DNA of 64,000 bases. Origin: Agelaius tricolor. Lineage: Eukaryota; Chordata; Aves; Passeriformes; Icteridae. The translations under genes and the position numbers were made by a program. Position 1 is the first letter of the stretch, and each line of letters opens with the position of its first letter. Under the pieces are notes generated by a model. It saw only the letters and a list, made by a program, of their open reading frames with translations. It did not search any database and was not told the origin of the DNA. The stretch is from contig JALJCS010000001.1 in the NCBI GenBank assembly GCA_023055355.1, positions 51,899,381 through 51,963,380 of the forward strand, written 5' to 3'. Below, in pieces: positions 48,537 to 61,825 of this stretch.

Positions 48537-51500
48537 ACTGCTGTTTTACTGTCTCTAAGTAATTTCACTGATTTTACTTTGTGTCTTTTCCATCATTCCC
48601 ACTATTGTACACTCTTCTAGAATATTGTCTTCTCCTGCCTTGAAAATCCCTTCCCTCTGCATCCACAGTCATCCAAATGTCTCTGATTATCCTTGCCCAT
48701 GATGCATCAAAAATGTAAGCTATATGCAAGTGCTATACATGCCTAAATAGCATATGTTTTACATATTGAACTTATGTGAGATCATATATTGATTCATAAG
48801 AGTGGTTCCCTTTAATTACAGTCCACACACAGACCATATGTTATATATAAAAAAAACATATGCCAGACTATCTGTGTGTATGAAGCATTCATGCTTTTCC
48901 TGCATGGGCAGGTCCCGGAGCTATCTTGATCTCCCAAAGCAGAGTTGGTATTACTTTTGGTTTTCTTCCTCAGGTTTCCAAGCCCCAGAGGATTCCCAAT
49001 GACATGTGTCCCCATGTGTCTCTGAGATTTGTCACTTCCTTGTATGTTTGTTGCCTTCCTTGCTCCATGCTGATATGAATCTCAAGAGTTTGTTATTCTT
49101 TTTTTTTAAACCAGAAATACTTTTGGCATTTTGATTTACAGAATACCTATTTCAAAGCTTGTTCATGGGTCATTCTTAACCTTATTCTTTCTCGATAGTT
49201 CAGGAAGATGCACTAGTTCTGCAGGTCCCCTGCTTCTCAGAAAACTGCCATTTCCCAGATGTCATTTTTCAGCTTTGGTGGCAAGAGAGCTCAGCGACTC
49301 TTTCCATCCACAACGTTTCAAAAATTTCTTCTCCTAATAATTAAACAACTGCGATCCCTTGTAAGGATAGACCGATGCTTGATAAAGACTATTTTCTGTT
49401 AGGATGTGGTCGTAGCTGCTCATAGTCCTTGTCGCTGCAGTAAAGTAACATAGTGATTTCCATTTTCATTTAGAGAGGTTTTTATTACTATGGTTTGTTT
49501 TTAGGGAGATCTTTTTTTCTACTAAACAGTAAGTCAAACAGGACATGATTAAACAAATGCTGAATTGTAGTGTAATGACTACAAGTTGCATGACAAGTGT
49601 TAGAGCTAGGACATAACATGGTATGTCCACAGATGCATGACACATGAGGTCAAGAAATGAATTGGTGTAATCCTTAGTTATAAAAAAGGAAAACAGCTTG
49701 CAAATGAGGAATCTTAATGCAAGGAAGTTAAAAGGAGCAGTTATAAGGAGAAAATATTTGCAGTTGATGTGAAATTTTGACTATACAACACTAGTGGTTC
49801 ATAAGAAACACTGCCTGTTAAAATACTTTCGGTAGAAGCTGAAGAAAGCTATATAGTAAGGGGTGGCAGGCTACCAGAAGCAAGAGAATGACCTTGAGAG
49901 GGTTATTACTTTGTGTGCTTTTCATAACTTTTGTTTAATTGCAACATTGTGCCAAAAAAGGCAGAACAAGACATGGATGAAAATGTTTGTAAAAGACAGC
50001 CCACCATAACTTTGTTACCTCATGAGTGTTCATTGAATTTGCAGGTTCATTCAAAAGCTAGGTTAAAAGTCATTAGTCATGCATTTTTAAATGCATGACA
50101 GGACCAAGTAATCAATTCTGCAAGTCTTTCCCTAATGTGCATGTAAGTGTGTTCAGCTGGTGCCATAATCATATTAAAACAAGCACTCTGAAATTCACAA
50201 AAAACGTGCTTTGCTTCCCCATGTCTACAGATGCAGTCTAAGCCTATATGCCATGCCTGAAAGGTGGGAAAAATTATGAAGGAAAGGTTTCTTCATTATT
50301 TGTTAAATTTGGTTTTCAAATACTGATTTTGGGTTCTATTATTCCTTGCAAAGACTTTGGGATAAAAGTTTCCTGATGTGGAGATGGACTGGGGAAATTT
50401 GTGATTTAGGTGTCAAATGAAGGATGTAGTCACTGTCCTGCATAACATAAAGAGCAGTGAATCATGTGGCCAAGATTTTGTGTGTAAGTCAAGGAAAGAA
50501 GGTTGTTTGCCATACTTGATAATGCCTCCTGTGATACTTGACCCCTCAGAAATAAAATAGTCACTGAAAAGAATTTTTCTTAAATTTGTTGTTCATTTTG
50601 AGTTTGGATTTAAGCCAGGCAGCTGTTAATATGCCCCTGGGAATATGGAATGCTTTTCCCTAGCAAATAATATTGGTTTGTATGAGAAGATAAGTGGACC
50701 CAAAAGGTGTTTTATATTAGATTGAGAGCCCAATAAGTCAAAAGTAAATATTTAATACATGACACAGAATGTCACACTCCAGGATTATGGAGTAACACAA
50801 ACATTGTGCTGAATACAGACGGATTAGATTATAATTCTATTAAAAGGTTTGTAGCATACAAACAATACACTGTATTATTTATTTGAGAAATTATTTACTG
50901 TGTTCCCATGAGTTAGCATACATTTCAAGATTGCAGTGATGATAACATGCATGTTTTATGTCAAAAATGGTAATTGACCTTGATGAATTATGATGGGAAG
51001 AGTGATGTATTATATTACCAGGAATGTGTATCGCTTGCCATATTTTTCAATAAAAGTAATTCTTTAGCAGCAAACCTTTCCCAAGAAGAACTGCTAGTTG
51101 ATGACACTTAGGTTAGAGTCCTAAGGATCTCAGAAGCTGATAAAAGAGTTAGCAGCCTTTAGGGTGAAAATCATACGTGTTTTGCAGAGAAAACAAGTGG
51201 TACACCAATATCATAACAGTTCTTTATTATACAACAGTAGGTTGTAAACTCTATTGACCCTATCCTATACAATGAAGTGAATAAAGTTCATTTTTGTGAA
51301 ACTGGGTGGTGGCGTATCTTCTGAAAAAACAAATAAAAGTTTCAGTGCTGGATATAATCTCAATTTATCCTGCTTTTATTAATTAATGTTTCCTACCAGA
51401 TGAACTTTGAACTCTAGAAGCCATTGGAGGATGGAGCTGAATGATATTCTGTGTTCTTGGGAAAACTGTTTTCTTCTCATGACATGGGAACATATAAGTA

Positions 51501-53647
51501 AAGTATATTTGTTCTATATTTTGGCTATTGTTCCACAGTTCTAGCATTAGTCTTGGCTGGCAGGCATCTACCTGCAAGAACAGTTACCATGACATGATGC
51601 TGTAGTCTCTGGTTACTGTTGTCCTGTTTTTCAATATTACTGCTGCCTCCAGCTCCAATCCAAAGTTGTTCCAGGCAGTTCAGCAGTCCTTTCACGAGGC
51701 AACTTCTTCTTGATGATGCATCCCAGTGAGCTCACCAGTACCTGAGGAGAATAGCTCACTCCTGGGGTGGGAAGTTTGTTGGAGGAGTTAAAGCAGATTT
51801 CTTCTAAGCTGTACTGGGGAGCACAGTTGTGGTGAGAAGTAACTGTTCTGGTGCAGTGGAGAGAGGGTACATTGTGTCGTAAAAGGAAAACATGTAGGGC
51901 CCTGGTGATTCTCACACATTCAGAGGCATGCAAAAAGCTGAAGGAAAGTGGAATGGCTAAAGAACATTCCATATTCATTGAGTATTTTCTAAAGAATGTG
52001 TAGCTACCAATAGGTATAGGCACTCCTACCTGAGGACTCAATGGGATTTTGGTATCCAGGGATATTTTCATGGGTGTTGGCTGGGTGTTGGCTGTGACCC
52101 ATTTATATATGCACATGAGTCTCAATTTTGATTGTCCAAATGACATGTGTCAGAATTGGAAGAGATTCAGTTGATATAAATGTCATATAGGTGAACAATC
52201 CATGCAAACTCTTTCCTTTCTAAAGACTTTTGATATAAAGTTAGAAGCCAACAGATTAGTTCCTTATTTCAAAAGGTAGAGTTTGATGCGAAAGGTCTGA
52301 GGTACAGTGCCTAGTGATGATGAATGTTTGGTATCAATTAAAAAAAAAAAAAGCACAAAAGTTTTCAGTCACACAACCAATCTCCTTCTGCCTCTCAGTA
52401 AAATGTGGTGGCCAGATTTTCAAAACCTGCTTGGTTCTTTTGATAATCAGGCCATAAACACAAAAGAAAATCTTTCAAGGGCTTGTGTAAGCAAAAGTAA
52501 CTATTTAAACATTGCCTAAATTCCAGACTGGTAGAATAAGTCTAAATGGTCACTTTGTTGTCAATGTACTGCAAAAAAACTATAATGACAAAAATGCAAG
52601 AAAATTGCTTCCTTCTGCTAAATGTATTTTAGACCAAGAGTGAGTTTAATTCCAAGACGTTGTCACATCCTTGTGGGAGGTGGTTGTTTGTTGACAATGA
52701 AACTTGTTTCCTACTTCTTAATATGAACCAGAAAATAATCTGTACACATTAAATCCCAAACTAAAATAAACAAACTACTAAACTAACAAAGGCCTTTGCA
52801 CTCTTGTTACTGAGGTTTGGTTTAATATTTTTTTTCCTTTATTTTTTCCTCCTTTTACCTTCTTCTTTTTGCTGATTCAGAGAGTTCTGAATCAGAGTTC
52901 TCCTGATAATCTGCCAGGTTTGGGGAAAGAGGCACTATTTTCTGTGGGAGCAAGTCATAGCACTGAAAATACAGAAATGTTTGAGCACATAAGCTCTTCT
53001 TTCGTGCTTCAATTAGCCATTTTCAAGGACTGAATGCATACAGTAGAAGGACTTTCCTTACATTAATTTCCTGCTTTTCTGTGACAGTGTTTTTGTCTGA
53101 TTCTGCTCTCTGCTAAACCACTTTTGAAACCTCAGTGCTAAGCGCTACCATCTTTCTAGGGCATCTTGCCAGCCAACCTGCTTGGGCACACCCCTAGCAC
53201 TCCTAAATAGGAACAAATGCTGAGCTGATCAGGTGGGAGTGTTTCTGGTCTGGTTACTGATCTGGAGGACCTGTTCCTCCCAAACAGAACCTTGCAAACA
53301 TCCATCAAACTGGTGAATTTGTAGAACTTTTGTATTTGGAGTGATATTTCTGTTGTGTCATTCTTAAATACTGAAAAGAAAAGAAGCAAGCAGCACAACA
53401 AACCCAGTGGTTTCATATTCATGGTAAGAACTATAACAGTATTTAACAGACTAAGAGTGGGGTAATATAATCAGACATCCCAGCTGGCATATAATGGGCT
53501 AGCTATTCCTATATTTTAATTATTTTTTTTCTTTTACTTTTAATAGTGTTATATCCATCTGTCATGAGAAAAATCTGGTAAGAATTTTTCCTGATTAAGT
53601 TCATGTCTTAGTCTCTAGGAGAAAACCTGAACAGCTAGGTTGGTGGG
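48537..53647. other. Non-coding stretch, no gene seen
   Basis: No gene was found. It contains a near-perfect palindrome at 50076-50099 (listed separately), an 11 bp tandem duplication (TGGGTGTTGGC twice) at 52071-52092, and a 13-base A run at 52340-52352. The longest open frame (169 codons, 51637-52146 minus) shows no known domain and is within reach of chance. Confidence 0.55.
50076..50099. repeat. Near-perfect palindrome (11 bp arms, 2-base centre)
   Basis: GTCATGCATTT (50076-50086) and AAATGCATGAC (50089-50099) are exact reverse complements around TT. The arms contain ATGCAT cores. It could be a dimeric binding site or cruciform, or a chance palindrome. Confidence 0.8.
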
Positions 53648-53775
53648 TTTTGCTTTTTTTTTTTTTTTGGTATTTTTTAGTTGGTTGGTTGTTTTTTTTT
53701 TGTTTTTTTTTTTTTTTTCTTGGTTTGGTTTGGTTTGTTTTGGTTTTTTGTTTTGTTTTTTGGTTTTTTGTGTGT
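53648..53775. repeat. Poly-T and TTTGG/TTTTG low-complexity tract
   Basis: This block of about 128 bases contains only T and G apart from a few bases. It has poly-T runs at about 53654-53668 and 53692-53718, then TTTGG and TTTTG units. Two overlapping open frames here (53640-53885 and 53650-53967) translate to Phe/Leu/Trp-rich low-complexity sequence and are not genes. Confidence 0.9.
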
Positions 53776-56700
53776 GGGCTAGGCTTGTCTGGGCATTTGG
53801 TTCAAATATGTCTCATAAACAGCCCCACTCCCACCTTCCCCCCTGTTTCCTGGCATACTTTGCTGTTGCATCTTTTCAGTGGTAGTGACTGCTTTCTCAA
53901 CCGATGGTTGACTTTCGAGCTGAGAATTAAGATCTGCTACTTAGTTTGGCTCATCATTGAACCATGAGTAATAGCAGGAAAAAGATGCTCTTGTTTGTTT
54001 TACAGAAACACTGTAGGGGGTGTTAACAGCCTTAATGTATAGACATTTATAAGACTTCCAACCCAAGCTGTCACTTTAATAGAGCATCCCTAAAAAGGAA
54101 TGGGGCTTAGATCCTTGTATCACTCCTCCGGCTACCATTTTGTGTTTTGTCAGGTTAAAAAAGGAGGTGTTACAAGGAGAGAAGGTTAGCCCAAATAAGG
54201 AGGAAACCTTGGGTATAACAGCTCTGTCTTGCCTTCCTGATGGAGGCAATCAAGATGTGTGAGAAGCACACTGAAGCAGGATTTCAAAATTACAAGTGTA
54301 ATTTAGATGCTCCAGAGTCCTGGAAGAATTCTCAGCACAAAACCCATTCTCTGTAGTCTGAGCCATTGCTGTGGCATCCTTCTTTTTTGACAAGGGTCCA
54401 GTCATAGTGAAAGATCTCACCTGATAGTGTGAGAGATGAAAGAAGGAGCAGATCTTGGCAAATGTTTGCCAAGGCATATTTGACTATTCTGTCATGCATA
54501 AATTAATCAATTAGTAAAAGGAATTAAATTGTGCCACACCTGAGAGCAACCTGCATCTGCAAGGACCAGAATGGATTCAGCTCTTTTAGACTTGGCATCC
54601 ATCACTCCTTTTAAAAGAACTTAGCTTTCTCTGTGCAATAACGTGCAGGGGCTTTACACTGTCATGGACCTTTTCTTTGGTAATATAAGCTGCTCTTGAA
54701 GCCCAAGGGGCATGTTTTGACCTGTTTCTTTTATGGTGGAAAAAAAGAGCTTGGGGTGGTTCTGAGTTTTATAACCCTACTTCCAGGCAGACATCATCAT
54801 TAGCATATATGAAGCTGTTTATCTAAGAAACCCTGTGCTGGCCTGGAGGGCAGAGGTTGTTTGCACTGAATAAATATCTTATTTGGGATCTCACAAAGTG
54901 TTAGGGGTAATAAAAGGAACAGCAGCTATCAAACTGGAAAATGAGTGAAATAATTTCACCTCTGTGGAAATATAAAGAAGGTGGCTATTCCCACCTAAAT
55001 GCTGCAGAAATGAAATTAAAAAGAATAAATATTTGCATTTAGAAAGTGCAGTAGTTTGACTGCCTTTGAGCACTTTGCCTCACTCCTTAGCTGCTCTTCA
55101 CCCCTGCTCCTCAGAGGGTATCCAGGCAATAAGCATTGTGAGACAGTGCAGAAAAGGGTTGCACAGTTGTCAGTCTTCAAAGGTGAGAGTCTAGTTGAGG
55201 GAGGGAAACATGGGCAATATTTCAATATCCTACCAGGCTCTGTTGTGCTCAGACAAGAGCACTAAAAGCTGTTCTTCACTGAGAAGCTTTTCAGGCCCTT
55301 ACTTACACATGTCAAATTTTCTCTATGACTCTGAAGAGAATTGTATTTGATCTATACAGTGCAAAGATAATATGTGAAACACAAAGTACAAACCAGTACT
55401 GAATACAAAAAAAAAAGAACAAAGTGAACTCCAAATCACTTATTAGGCAATAGTTGTTTATAACAGAAGCAAACATTCCATGGTGAGCTAAATTTCAGGT
55501 CAGTGAATGATCCCCCATAGGGTTGTTTAATCCCTTTCCTTTTTTGCATGTTTTCTGTTTATGACAGTGAGTGTGCATATATCCAAATCTCAAAATATGA
55601 TGTTTCACATTTTTTGAATGAAAATATTTTTACCCTTTCCATGTCTAAGCTGTCCAGTGCAGCTGAACTTCATGAGCCCCATACCAGTGACTCAGTGCCA
55701 TAAAAGAGGAGAGAAAATTTCCATGCCACTCTTCTTGATAATAACCTAAGCATAGTACTCTGCAGTATATAATGGGGTTTGAGACCCTTTAAGGAATTTC
55801 CTCTAACAGTTTTCATTCCACCTGCATTTCTCAGCTGCACTTAAAACTGAAGAGCTCCAGTGGGCCTGGGAGCGTCCTTAATAAAGTTTACCCTTAGGGA
55901 AAACACTCTACTAATTAAAGTCTGTATTCACTAGATGTTTACAGAGAAAAAAACAATTGTATAGAGCTTGTAATGGGAGAAGCTTATGGGGATTTCAGGA
56001 AAAGCTGATGAATGCTGCAAATAGGTATAGGAAAAAACCTGAAAAATTGTCTAGTCTTAAATTATTATGTATTCTTAATGCTTTTTGAAAAATCACATTT
56101 AAAAAATTTTTTTTTCCTTACTTTATATAAAGAGACAAGAACTAGAGTGTGGAGAGAATAGCTGTAATGGAAAAGAGTTACTTATTTTTATGTGCCCCTT
56201 TTAAAATGAGGTTTTAAGTATCCTTGAATGCAAACCTACTTACAGAAAAGTAGCAATGAATTGATGTTGGTGGAATATTTGTGCCATGGAAAGAGGAAGA
56301 AATTACTTACCAGCATCTTGAACCTAAAATTTTCTCCATGGCAAAAGAGTTGTAGGAGAATAATACTGCTGCGTAAAAATGCTCCAAGAAGCGATAAACA
56401 GCTATTTGAAGTGATCTATGTCTGGGATTGAGGTGCCTGTACTCTCTTTGGAGGATAGCACACACAGCAGTGGAGAGAAAACAATGCTCTGTGTCACTGT
56501 GCAGGCAGGTAGCTAGCCACAGGCAAAATAAGGAAATGAAATGCGAATTAAGATTTCTTAGTCCTTCAGTTCATTAATTCATATTGCAAAATAAATGGTG
56601 GGAAAGGATGAGAGCTGGTTGTGGTGACTGCTGTAACTCTAATTAGAGCAGTAGGCATGCCACATGTGAGGTCATACGGGGAGCTTGCAAGGAAAAAGGC

Positions 56701-57270
56701 ATTAAAATTCAAAGGTAAAGTTTTAAAGATATTGAAAGGTAAATAGGTTTTAGCATGCCTCAGCCCACAATATTGTAATGTTTTTTTGCTAGCTAAGGCT
56801 TCCTTTGCCTTCCTGATAGTGATCCTAACAATGAAAATAGAGCAGCATAAAGTTCACTTGGCTTGTTTGGTTGAATAGATCTGGTCCCGAATCCTCAAAT
56901 ATTTCTTTCTTTCAGTCAGTGGACCAAATATAGACATGGGAGATAAGTCTGGAAATGTTTTTTGAGTATAGAGGTCAGTATCAATAGCTCCAGCAGCAGA
57001 CAAGATACCAGTGCCAAGGTAGGTTCTCTTGCTGTTAATATGTGCCATTTATCATTAGAAATTTTCCATTTTCATTCCACTTAGAAGAGATTTCCTTAGA
57101 AGGGATGGTCTGCATTACTCCTACTTGTCCTGATAGCTTGAAACTGTGTTCCTTCTCTGGCAATGAGATGCCAGAGACTCAGGGGGTGTTGTGGTGCAGT
57201 ATAATTGCCTTTCTAAAAGGTGATGTGTGTGGGGGAAATTTGAAGAATAGTTCATGGGGATTTATCTGAA
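53776..57270. other. Non-coding stretch, no gene seen
   Basis: No gene or named repeat was recognised. Short A runs occur near 55409-55418 and a mixed A/T run near 56098-56115. Open frames are all under 76 codons. Confidence 0.55.
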
Positions 57271-57560
57271 TGGTTCCCACCGATGTTAGTTTACCCCCTG
57301 TGAGTCTGACAGGGTAGATTAAGCCACATTGGCGAAAATAACATTCATGCTCAGTCAGTCACAAAAGATCACTGCTATTGTGTCACTCTGAGAGGAGACT
57401 GTAGGTATTAGCCATTGCCATCACAGTTCTCTCGATTTGAAGCTTGTTAAGCCAATTTTATATTCATTGAAGGCATGCTTGTAGTAATAAGCAACTAAGC
57501 TGATGCTCTGTGATCCTGTAGCTAGGGCTGATAGAGGTACTAAACAAGATATCTTTAGCT
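57271..57560. promoter_or_regulatory. Candidate conserved non-coding element
   Basis: This stretch is free of simple repeats and has balanced composition, unlike its AT-rich surroundings. It contains strings such as ATTAAGCCACATTGG, GCCATTGCCATCACAG and TTTATATTCATTG. It is called only on texture. Ordinary single-copy sequence would look similar. Confidence 0.12.
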
Positions 57561-59539
57561 TAGTGCTGTGAGAGGGGCTGTATTTTCTTCCTGGAGTTTA
57601 TTTGTTAATAAAATAATCCAGTTTAATCAGTTTAGAGCAATGTCCTGCTGTGTTCATATGGAGCATCATGGTTTGGGCTGGATCAAGCAATCCTTTCTTC
57701 CAGAGAACTCCAGACATCTTTCTTCAAGTCCCTGAGAGGGTTAGTCCCTCTCCCTTATTCATGGAGAGGATGGTGGATCTCTGATTTGTTCTTCCTCTCT
57801 ACCTGACTCATCCTTCCAGACTTACTTTTTTTTAGTGCTTGCTGTTTGCTTCTCTTCTGCTGTCAGATACTAGGGAGTTAAAATGGTTTGAATTCACCAC
57901 AGTCTCTCTTCCTAGTGAGGGTGGGGGAAAATAAATGTTCTGCTTCTTTACTTGAGATAAGTCACAGAGGTTGCAGAAAAAGGCAGTAAGTGACAGCATC
58001 TTTCGTGTTATGCTGTCATTTTTCTGAAATAAGAAAATTTCAAGTACTTATTAGTTAGCAACACTGACTCATTACCAACAGAAACAAACAATTCCAAATG
58101 TCTGAATGAAAAAAAATAAAAATCCCACAATGCAGCTGCTGCTGTCAAGCAGCAGAAAATAACCTGCTGATAATCTGTCTGTACAGCCTGATTTCCTGAA
58201 GGGCAATACAGACAGTATTTTTACAGCCAATGTGGACTGTGCTTTTCTTATTATTGTACAACTGAAAGAAACACATGAAATATGTTAAAGAAGTACAATA
58301 GCACTTAGAATTTATATATGTCCAGAAAGTCATGCACTGTTGCTTCTCTGTAGCTTAGTATGTTGTGGCTAAATACTGCAAAACATTCCCATGTATAGTT
58401 TGGTAAGTAAATGAAGAGCCAGTGATGCTGCCTTGATTTTCTTTTTTGGAAAACTGGAAAGAATTAATTTTGCACTTAGAACCACCATATCTAAAATAAT
58501 AACAAATTGTTTCCATCCCAGAAGTAGTTTGAAGTCTATCATTTAAACAAATTCATCTTTGTGTGTGTGCGTGTTCTCTGAAATAGCTGTGTTCAGGTTA
58601 GGATTCCTTGTTTCTTGAGTGGACTCTGGTTGCTATTTTTCAATAATTGTTGCCTGGAGGCATTAATCATAAACAATTTTCTGTGAGTAGTTGATATGCG
58701 AACAGCCAACATTTATAATTGTGTTGCTCAATTGTAGCTGGTCAGAAACCCACATGATATAATTTCTATTTCTGGACTGGATGACCATGTGTACTCTTCC
58801 AGGGTGAGGATTTGCATGGGTGAATTGAAAATCCTATTTCTGTCTATACTTGAAATGCACTTCTGCATTTGTGCCAGAAAACAGGATTGCTGAGAAGGTG
58901 AATACAATAGGAAATTAATTTTAAAATGGAGTGAAGCTCTTTGCCTTGGTCTAGAACTGACATTGCAAAACGAATCTTAAGAGAACAATAATAACTATAA
59001 ATCTGTTTATTTCTGAGTGGCAGTGAACTGTTCTGAAGTAGATGCTTGTCAGTGTATTTTTCCTGACCTTCATTTTTCTTTTCATGGGATCAATTAGATT
59101 TCTACAGGTTTATTCTTCGCTCTCAATTTTTAAGAATTTAAAAAGCATTCTTGGCTGCATCAGTAGATATGTTCTCATTTGTTGCTTCTGACTTCTTCTG
59201 ACACTTGCTCGTAGACTAGGAAGATCAGATGGATGCAGAAAATCATAATGTACTTGCAAAAATGATGCCCTTCCTTAACTGATCTCAATGTTTTATACAC
59301 TAGAGTTTTTATCTTTAGCAATTTTTGTTAACACTTCTGTGAATTTAAATTAGAGCTCTTAATAAACAGTTTCTGTTGCATTTTCCAAACCATCCTTCAT
59401 TGATTTGAAAATCAATAAGCCATATCTAAAAAATCTGACAGGCTAATGAATGAGTATTTGCTCAAACTACTGTTTAAAGCCAAGGAAATTTTATATTGAG
59501 CCCAGGAGTGATTATTTAAATGTTAGTTAGTTAGCAGGT
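57561..59539. other. Non-coding stretch; weak conserved-element candidate inside
   Basis: No gene was found. A stretch at about 58660-58830 has several SOX/homeodomain-like strings (ATTAATCATAAACAATTTTC and TTGCTCAATTGTAGC) and is a weak enhancer candidate. A short GT run lies at 58559-58573. Confidence 0.45.
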
Positions 59540-59605
59540 CATATTCTTTAGAATGGCACTATTAATTTCAACAGGTCTATTGATTTCATACCTATGTAAT
59601 CTGAA
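59540..59605. repeat. Possible old repeat fragment related to 42421-42490
   Basis: ATGGCACTATTAATTTCAAC followed by AGGTCTATTGATTTCATACC has the alternating TTGATTTCAA-type pattern of the same old sauropsid repeat suspected at 42421. The similarity is weak and rests on short strings only. Confidence 0.25.
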
Positions 59606-60819
59606 TTGATATCAAGTTCCCAAGCCTGCTGGTTTCAATTGATCCAGAAACTTGTTTTGACAAAAATATTGTGAAAAATTTGGACAGTTAGTGTGCATGA
59701 ACTCTTGCTTCAATGTCAATTTTTGTTTCACTCCAAAAAACCACTCATATATGAACATTCACACTAAGGGATCAAATGAAAATTATACTTTTGACCTAAA
59801 TAGGTTTGACATGCAGTGCATGATGTTGAGTAGAAGATGAACTCATAGTTCTATTGAATGCTTTTTATTTGAATATTGAGCTGGAAATCTTTGAGGAGTA
59901 CACTTCTGTATGAAAACCAAAGACATCCTTTGCTCTCTCCACAGTACTTGAACTTAGTTTTTACTGCAGCAAAGCAATTCAGAGCAACTGGTTTTTCCTC
60001 TCAATTTGCCCATTTTCTTTCCCACTCCCTTTTTGGATTTCATAAAAAAATGGTCGGTCCCATACACCCTAGAGAGAGAGTAGAGCTCTTGCATAAGAAA
60101 TATGGATTTTTTTTTTAATGTTTCATGGGAGTATGATGGAATAGTCAGGAGAAGAATCTTGAAAACCATGGGAAAGTAAAGTGTTAAGTGAGCCAAAAAC
60201 CTGGTGTGTGCACCTGGCTCAGAAGACTAGGCAGCATGAAGTATAAATTGCAGTATAAGTGAAAGATGCAGGTTTTCAGTGATCCTCTGAAGGCAAATCA
60301 GTACAATGATCCATAGTTTGTGAGTCATTCTGTGGTTTTTCCCTTCCTTTTATGTATCTGCTTAGTGCTGTCTGCACTTAATTCTGTGGCACAGGTAAAC
60401 AAACCTCCACGAGCTGGGCTTGGATTCTCTGTTTTCAGATATCTGTGAATTAGATGCTTTGAGGCTTTCTCTGCTCTGAGTAAATTGACTCTTTCTTGGT
60501 TTGTCTGAAAGCCTTCCAAGGAACAGGATGTTACCCTTCATAACAAAGGGATTTCTTAGCCCACTGCTGCTAATATCTCTTATTCCTGTCCTCCTCATAC
60601 ACCAACACAGACATGCATGACTTTACCCTGATGTTTTGGGTCTCCGAGTACCTATGGCAGTGAAAAAAGACTTAGCTACTGACTAGGTATGTTCTTTGAA
60701 ATCACATAGCTTTTTCTCTATCTGCTTCTTCTGCAGCATTCTCCCTCAGCTCAATCCAGCAGCACTGGAACCCTCATAATGGAATTTAAGATAGTTGTCA
60801 ATTTTCTTATTGATCATTA
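59606..60819. other. Non-coding stretch, nothing identified
   Basis: No gene, RNA or named repeat was recognised. Open frames of 64-80 codons overlap on both strands around 59876-60196 and 60325-60598 and have no motif. Confidence 0.55.
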
Positions 60820-60915
60820 TAGGTTTATTCACTACCTCCACTTATTTTCCATTGAACTCAATAGCATTGCACATGTTGCCAAAACTGAAATTAAAGTGTG
60901 ATGAATCAGGCTTTG
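60820..60915. repeat. Possible old repeat fragment related to 42421-42490
   Basis: TTCCATTGAACTCAATAGCA followed by TTGCACATG and later GATGAATCAGGCTTTGTAT resembles an old sauropsid interspersed motif (CCATTGAxxTCAATGG, then an AATCAGGC string). The family is unassigned, and the fragment overlaps a 95-codon open frame that I regard as chance. Confidence 0.35.
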
Positions 60916-61435
60916 TATATATCACTGCTCTGTTCTTAGATCATATAACAGCTGAGCCACACATAGAAACACCGGAGGAGACGTCAGTCATACAGTGGAA
61001 TTTGAAAGTAGTGATCAATAATTTATACCACCGATCACTTGGGCCTAATCAAATAACTCACTCTGTACTTTTCACAATCTAATTTCATTTGGTGTTAGTG
61101 ATCACTGCTTTTCTACTTATAGTGATCCGATTAGACCTTGAAATATTTCCGTTTCTCAAGATATAGCACATCTTCTGTAACTCTATGTAACATATATTCA
61201 GGAAGAATTTGATTAGACTGGGCAATTACTTGTGATTCATGCCTAGTTTAAGATACTGAAGCAGGCAGGAAGGCGCCAGTACAATTTTAAGCCATCCAGG
61301 GCACCAGTTAAAGAGCCTTTCTACATCCTTGATACGTAATGAACATTTCAGGTACTTTCAGAATCACATCAGATTTGCTGATTGCAAAAACAAAACACAA
61401 ACCAAGCATCCAAGAGCCCTTGTGTGTCTTGTTGA
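60916..61435. other. Non-coding stretch, nothing identified
   Basis: No gene or repeat was recognised between the old repeat fragment and the T/G-rich tract that follows. Confidence 0.5.
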
Positions 61436-61518
61436 GTTTTTTTGTTTGTTTGTTTTTGTTTGAGCTTTTTGTTTGGTTGTTTTTTTTTCCTTAGCTTTTT
61501 TGTTATTTTGTTTTTTTT
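61436..61518. repeat. TTTG-type low-complexity tract
   Basis: A T-dominated block contains GTTT and TTTTTG units and poly-T runs of 7-9. It is similar in kind to the tract at 53648-53775. Confidence 0.85.
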
Positions 61519-61754
61519 AATATTCTTGTTAGAATTCTAGTAGGAAAGAGAAACATAGGTTTATTTTTCCAGAAAGGCACAATAAAACAGGTTATTGTAC
61601 CAGAAAGGACTACTACAAGATGGTTTTGAGGGGTGGGACTAGGACGGGTTTATTTGTTTGAGCTACGGATATAGCAGAAACTAGCACTGACACAGACATC
61701 ACCTGTATTTTTATAGATCACAATTTAACAGTGGTATTTGTTACCAGCATAGCT

Positions 61755-61825
61755 AAACATATATATAGATATTTACATATGTATATATATATAGATATGT
61801 AAATATGTATATATTAATATATTTT
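61755..61825. repeat. AT-rich tract with 12 bp inverted repeat
   Basis: ATATTTACATAT (61769-61780) and ATATGTAAATAT (61795-61806) are exact reverse complements around a mostly TA-dinucleotide loop. The whole block is dominated by TA steps and could extrude as a cruciform or be length-variable. Confidence 0.8.

Noticed and set aside
51637..52146. 169-codon open frame on minus
   Set aside because: It has no known domain, and a frame of this length is within reach of chance in 64 kb on six frames.
53640..53967. Two overlapping open frames of 81 and 105 codons
   Set aside because: They translate poly-T and TTTGG repeat into Phe/Trp/Leu-rich low-complexity sequence, so they are composition artefacts.
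57660..57740. TGGTTTGGGCTGGA string considered as another CR1 3' end
   Set aside because: Only the first dozen bases resemble CR1; the rest does not follow the CR1 consensus and there is no tail.
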